Below are positions 61,479 to 64,000 of a DNA stretch of 64,000 nucleotides, piece after piece. The position numbers and the translations under genes are program-made. The notes below the pieces were generated by a model. That model made no database searches and was not told where the DNA came from. It worked only from the letters and a program-made list of their open reading frames with translations. The stretch's first letter is position 1. Every line of letters begins with the position of its first letter. The stretch is from Sutcliffiella horikoshii (GTDB lineage Bacteria > Bacillota > Bacilli > Bacillales > Bacillaceae_I), in the NCBI GenBank assembly GCA_001636495.1, contig KV440964.1, positions 3,178,666 to 3,242,665 of the forward strand, given 5' to 3'.

Positions 61479-64000
61479 TTAATTCAATTCTCCGTCATCT
61501 TCACTTCTAATTTCCCCTTGCTCTTCTTCCGTTACATCGCTCGGCTGTTCAGGTACTCTAGGGTTTCTCGGATTCTGAATTGGTTTACCAATAACAATTA
61601 CCTGAAGCGTTTCGCTCCATTCAGACAATCCACCCTCATTTTCTGATTGTGCCACGAGGAACGTGCTACCATTTTTCAATTGCAACTCTGCAGAAAACGT
61701 ACCTTCTTCCGTTGCATCTACTGAAGTGATTTTTGTTTTCTCCCCATCTTTCTCTTGGTATATATGGACAGTTGATAGCGCCTCAGCAAACCCTTTTACC
61801 AGTACAGGTTTATCACTGGTTTGGATTCTCTTCTCTTCCCACTCAGGTGTACCCGGCGGTTCCACAGGCTCTTCTTCTCTTTCCGCTTCCATTGCATATC
61901 GTAGTGCCTGTACATAGACTTCTTTCCCTTGTTCTGTCCATCCTCTGTTAGGTCCGACGATATTAGTTACTGCAAAACTTGATAATAATAGATGCATATG
62001 ATTATCCCCTTTAAATTCATAGGCAATGGCTGCACCCTTGTCTTCATCATTCACATAAATATTACCAAGTACCTCACTTGGATATTCTTTAAATGTGACA
62101 TATGGACTCTGTTCAGCATGGATGACGATGAAACCTTCTTCGTCTGTTGAAATTCCATCATAAATTGGATGTCCCTGCTGAACTTCAAGCTTTACAGAGC
62201 TCTCTTTGTACCCCTGTTGATCCAATAGCGGATAACCGTTAATTTTTGAATACAGTGGTATGGAACCATCGCCCCATGTACCAGTAAACACCAGACTCAC
62301 TTCAAACTCATCAGCTTTCTCGAGCAAAGCAGCCATTTGTTCATCCGTTCCTTTAGATGTATTTACTACCACTAATTTGTAATGCTCCAAATCCTCCACT
62401 ACTGTCCAATCTCTTGCTTCTGCAAATAATCCTTCTCCATAAAGTAAATTTGTTATTTCATCGTTCCAGTCACCTAATACTGCTACCTCAATCCGTGACA
62501 ACTGGATGGTAATATCTTGATTCTCTCCTCCGAGAGTAACCATTTCTGCTGCATTCACATATCCGTCTTTGGTTACCGAAACTTCATATTCTCCATCCAA
62601 TAGATCAGCAAAGACCGCCGATCCTTCTTCATTAGTAATTAATTCATCTTCTAGTTCTGAAGAATCCGAGGAAGTTAACCTTACCTTAGCGCCTTTCACC
62701 ACTTCTCCTTCCTGATTAGTTACTCTTACAGTAATAGATGATCCTTCTATTTTTTCAAGTTCAAAGTCCGCTACAATTTCTTCTCCTAACTCAGATATCT
62801 CAATCTCTTGTACTTGCTCCAGATAGCCTCTTGCACTCGCTTTAATTTCATACGTCCCGGTACCAACTCCAAGTTTATATTGTCCTGTTGCATTAGTTGT
62901 CGCTTCCATTCCCAGCGACTCAATGACAACTTTTGCACTCGGGATAGCTTCACCATCAGCGGAGCGTACTGTTCCTGTCACCTCTCCAAGACTTGCAGAG
63001 ATTGCCCAATCTACTGCATTGAAGTACAATTCTTTAGCATCCTCTGTCCATTTTAAATCAGGATGACCATACGTTCCTGCATGAAGTCCTGACAACAATA
63101 CATGTACAGAGTTTGCGGTACGGTATTCATAGCCAATACCGCTACCTAGCAGTCCTCTTTCAGGATGATGCAGTGTCCCGATGGTTGTACCGCTGTATCC
63201 ATCATACACAGCATACTGAACGCTGCTGGTTCCATTTTGCAAAATGCTAATCATGTCAGACGTAAAGCCATTAAAGATTGGGTGACTTTGATCTACCTCT
63301 ACCTGCACTTCCCCAGGCACATAGTTTTGTACCACAGACTCTGGATTTCTGAAAACAGACGATAGTTCCCGGATGGTCCCATTACTCATCTGTGAAGGAA
63401 AAATCATGCTGACCTGATTAGCGTCCGCCAATTCAATAAAGGATCTGAATTGTTCATTGTTCATACTTGAATGCTTGTCATTGAAGATTATTAACGCATA
63501 GTCCGAAATATTATCAATTAAACTGTTCATCGAAGAGTTTATATGCAATTCCGTATCATAGCCTCTTTGTTCCAATAAGCTCACTATTCTTCCACCATTT
63601 ACTGCCGTCCCAACGACTCCTATTTTCTCGGATTCACCTAAATGGAAGGTAAGTTCGTTCACTCCATCCTCTTCCACAACAACATCGTCTTGAATGGCAG
63701 GTGCATAACCTGGTGCAGTCACCCTTACACTGTATAATCCAACTGGTACAACAGCTTCAAATATGCCTTGCGGATCTGTTGCTCCCTCAATTGGGGTTTC
63801 CAATACAGTAACTCTCGCTCCTTCTACAACAGCGCCTGTTTGATCATCCTTCACGCTCGCTTTGATTACCCCTGACTGGTCAGTCACTATGTCAAAAGTT
63901 TCTTCCAAATTCTCACCATTCACGAAAGTTAGAGGAAATTCTTTTGCAAGATGACCAAAAGCCTCCACCTTAAATTTGTACGTACCAGCAGGCAGCCCGA
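61479..64000 (-). CDS. C-terminal part of a large secreted protein with carboxypeptidase-regulatory-like repeats
   Basis: The frame is open to the window edge (…AGTYKFKVEAFGHLAKEF), so the start is outside; about 840 residues are visible. Several CarboxypepD_reg/PEGA-like beta-sandwich repeats are recognisable by their shared phrase: VEGARVTVLETPIEGATDPQ, IPSAKVVIESLGMEATTNAT and VKGAKVRLTSSDSSELEDEL. Two ~200-residue modules alternate with them and read as non-catalytic glutamine-amidotransferase-like domains (IGVVGTAVNGGRIVSLLEQR; VAVLGDWNDEITNLLYGEGL). It ends in an acidic tail. Such C-termini are common on Bacillus S8 subtilases, so the missing N-terminus may be a protease. Confidence 0.8.
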   Translation of the reverse strand, partial: GLPAGTYKFKVEAFGHLAKEFPLTFVNGENLEETFDIVTDQSGVIKASVKDDQTGAVVEGARVTVLETPIEGATDPQGIFEAVVPVGLYSVRVTAPGYAPAIQDDVVVEEDGVNELTFHLGESEKIGVVGTAVNGGRIVSLLEQRGYDTELHINSSMNSLIDNISDYALIIFNDKHSSMNNEQFRSFIELADANQVSMIFPSQMSNGTIRELSSVFRNPESVVQNYVPGEVQVEVDQSHPIFNGFTSDMISILQNGTSSVQYAVYDGYSGTTIGTLHHPERGLLGSGIGYEYRTANSVHVLLSGLHAGTYGHPDLKWTEDAKELYFNAVDWAISASLGEVTGTVRSADGEAIPSAKVVIESLGMEATTNATGQYKLGVGTGTYEIKASARGYLEQVQEIEISELGEEIVADFELEKIEGSSITVRVTNQEGEVVKGAKVRLTSSDSSELEDELITNEEGSAVFADLLDGEYEVSVTKDGYVNAAEMVTLGGENQDITIQLSRIEVAVLGDWNDEITNLLYGEGLFAEARDWTVVEDLEHYKLVVVNTSKGTDEQMAALLEKADEFEVSLVFTGTWGDGSIPLYSKINGYPLLDQQGYKESSVKLEVQQGHPIYDGISTDEEGFIVIHAEQSPYVTFKEYPSEVLGNIYVNDEDKGAAIAYEFKGDNHMHLLLSSFAVTNIVGPNRGWTEQGKEVYVQALRYAMEAEREEEPVEPPGTPEWEEKRIQTSDKPVLVKGFAEALSTVHIYQEKDGEKTKITSVDATEEGTFSAELQLKNGSTFLVAQSENEGGLSEWSETLQVIVIGKPIQNPRNPRVPEQPSDVTEEEQGEIRSEDDGELN

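Overview
The window looks like chromosome of a low-GC Gram-positive member of the Bacillaceae. Gene content is Bacillus-like throughout: an ilv-leu operon, a yuk/yue-type type VII secretion locus, RsbR stress modulators, sigma-B-type and sigma-54-type promoters, a Fur box, strong AGGAGG ribosome sites and many intrinsic terminators. I see no rRNA, tRNA, CRISPR array, phage or transposase. Identity below genus level was not established.

Layout. 1-4043: a sugar O-acetyltransferase (cut by the edge), a nucleoside hydrolase, a CdsA-like membrane protein, a permuted NlpC/P60-like protein and a lipoprotein. 4306-15106 (minus): a nine-gene branched-chain amino-acid operon, ilvE-ilvD-ilvB-ilvN-ilvC-leuA-leuB-leuC-leuD. 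Upstream of it are two cre-like sites, a CodY-like box, a sigma-A promoter and a ykkC-family riboswitch, probably the ppGpp subtype, feeding a long terminator. Two related hairpin repeats sit inside the operon. ilvA follows at 15635-16897. 17014-18861: Fur-controlled siderophore-binding lipoprotein plus FhuF-like reductase. 19095-22686 (plus): patatin-MFS pair and a small-protein/AAA+ ATPase pair. 22754-26003: sigma-B-type YocK-like protein, an epimerase, an RsbR paralogue and an esterase.

26160-34399 (minus): a six-gene acyl-CoA catabolic operon (three acyl-CoA ligases, a CoA-transferase, a thiolase, an acyl-CoA dehydrogenase). It is read from a near-perfect -24/-12 promoter, with its likely sigma-54 activator encoded just upstream (34628-36709).

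36842-49853 (minus): a type VII secretion locus, essA-esaA-essC-essB-esaB-esxA. Directly upstream is a three-gene cassette: a lipoprotein, a protein with an N-terminal GHSLGG lipase-like domain and a helical C-terminus, and a 112-residue helical partner. This matches the reverse-domain T7SS lipase toxin/immunity arrangement (TslA-TilA-TlaA) of Staphylococcus and is the most notable accessory system here.

50338-64000: housekeeping and accessory genes (SDR dehydrogenase, 2-hydroxyacid dehydrogenase, a second RsbR paralogue with a sigma-B promoter, Mug-type glycosylase, small membrane proteins, YwaF-like protein, LD-carboxypeptidase, hydrolase, a second-type RsgA GTPase, a Bmr-like exporter, and the C-terminal part of a large protein with carboxypeptidase-regulatory-like repeats). 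Two unannotated structures stand out: a 181-bp element with 23-bp imperfect terminal inverted repeats and perfect 9-bp direct flanks at the end of the ywaF-like gene, and a promoter / 23-codon leader peptide / inverted repeat / terminator arrangement just ahead of the rsgA-like gene, which looks like ribosome-mediated attenuation.
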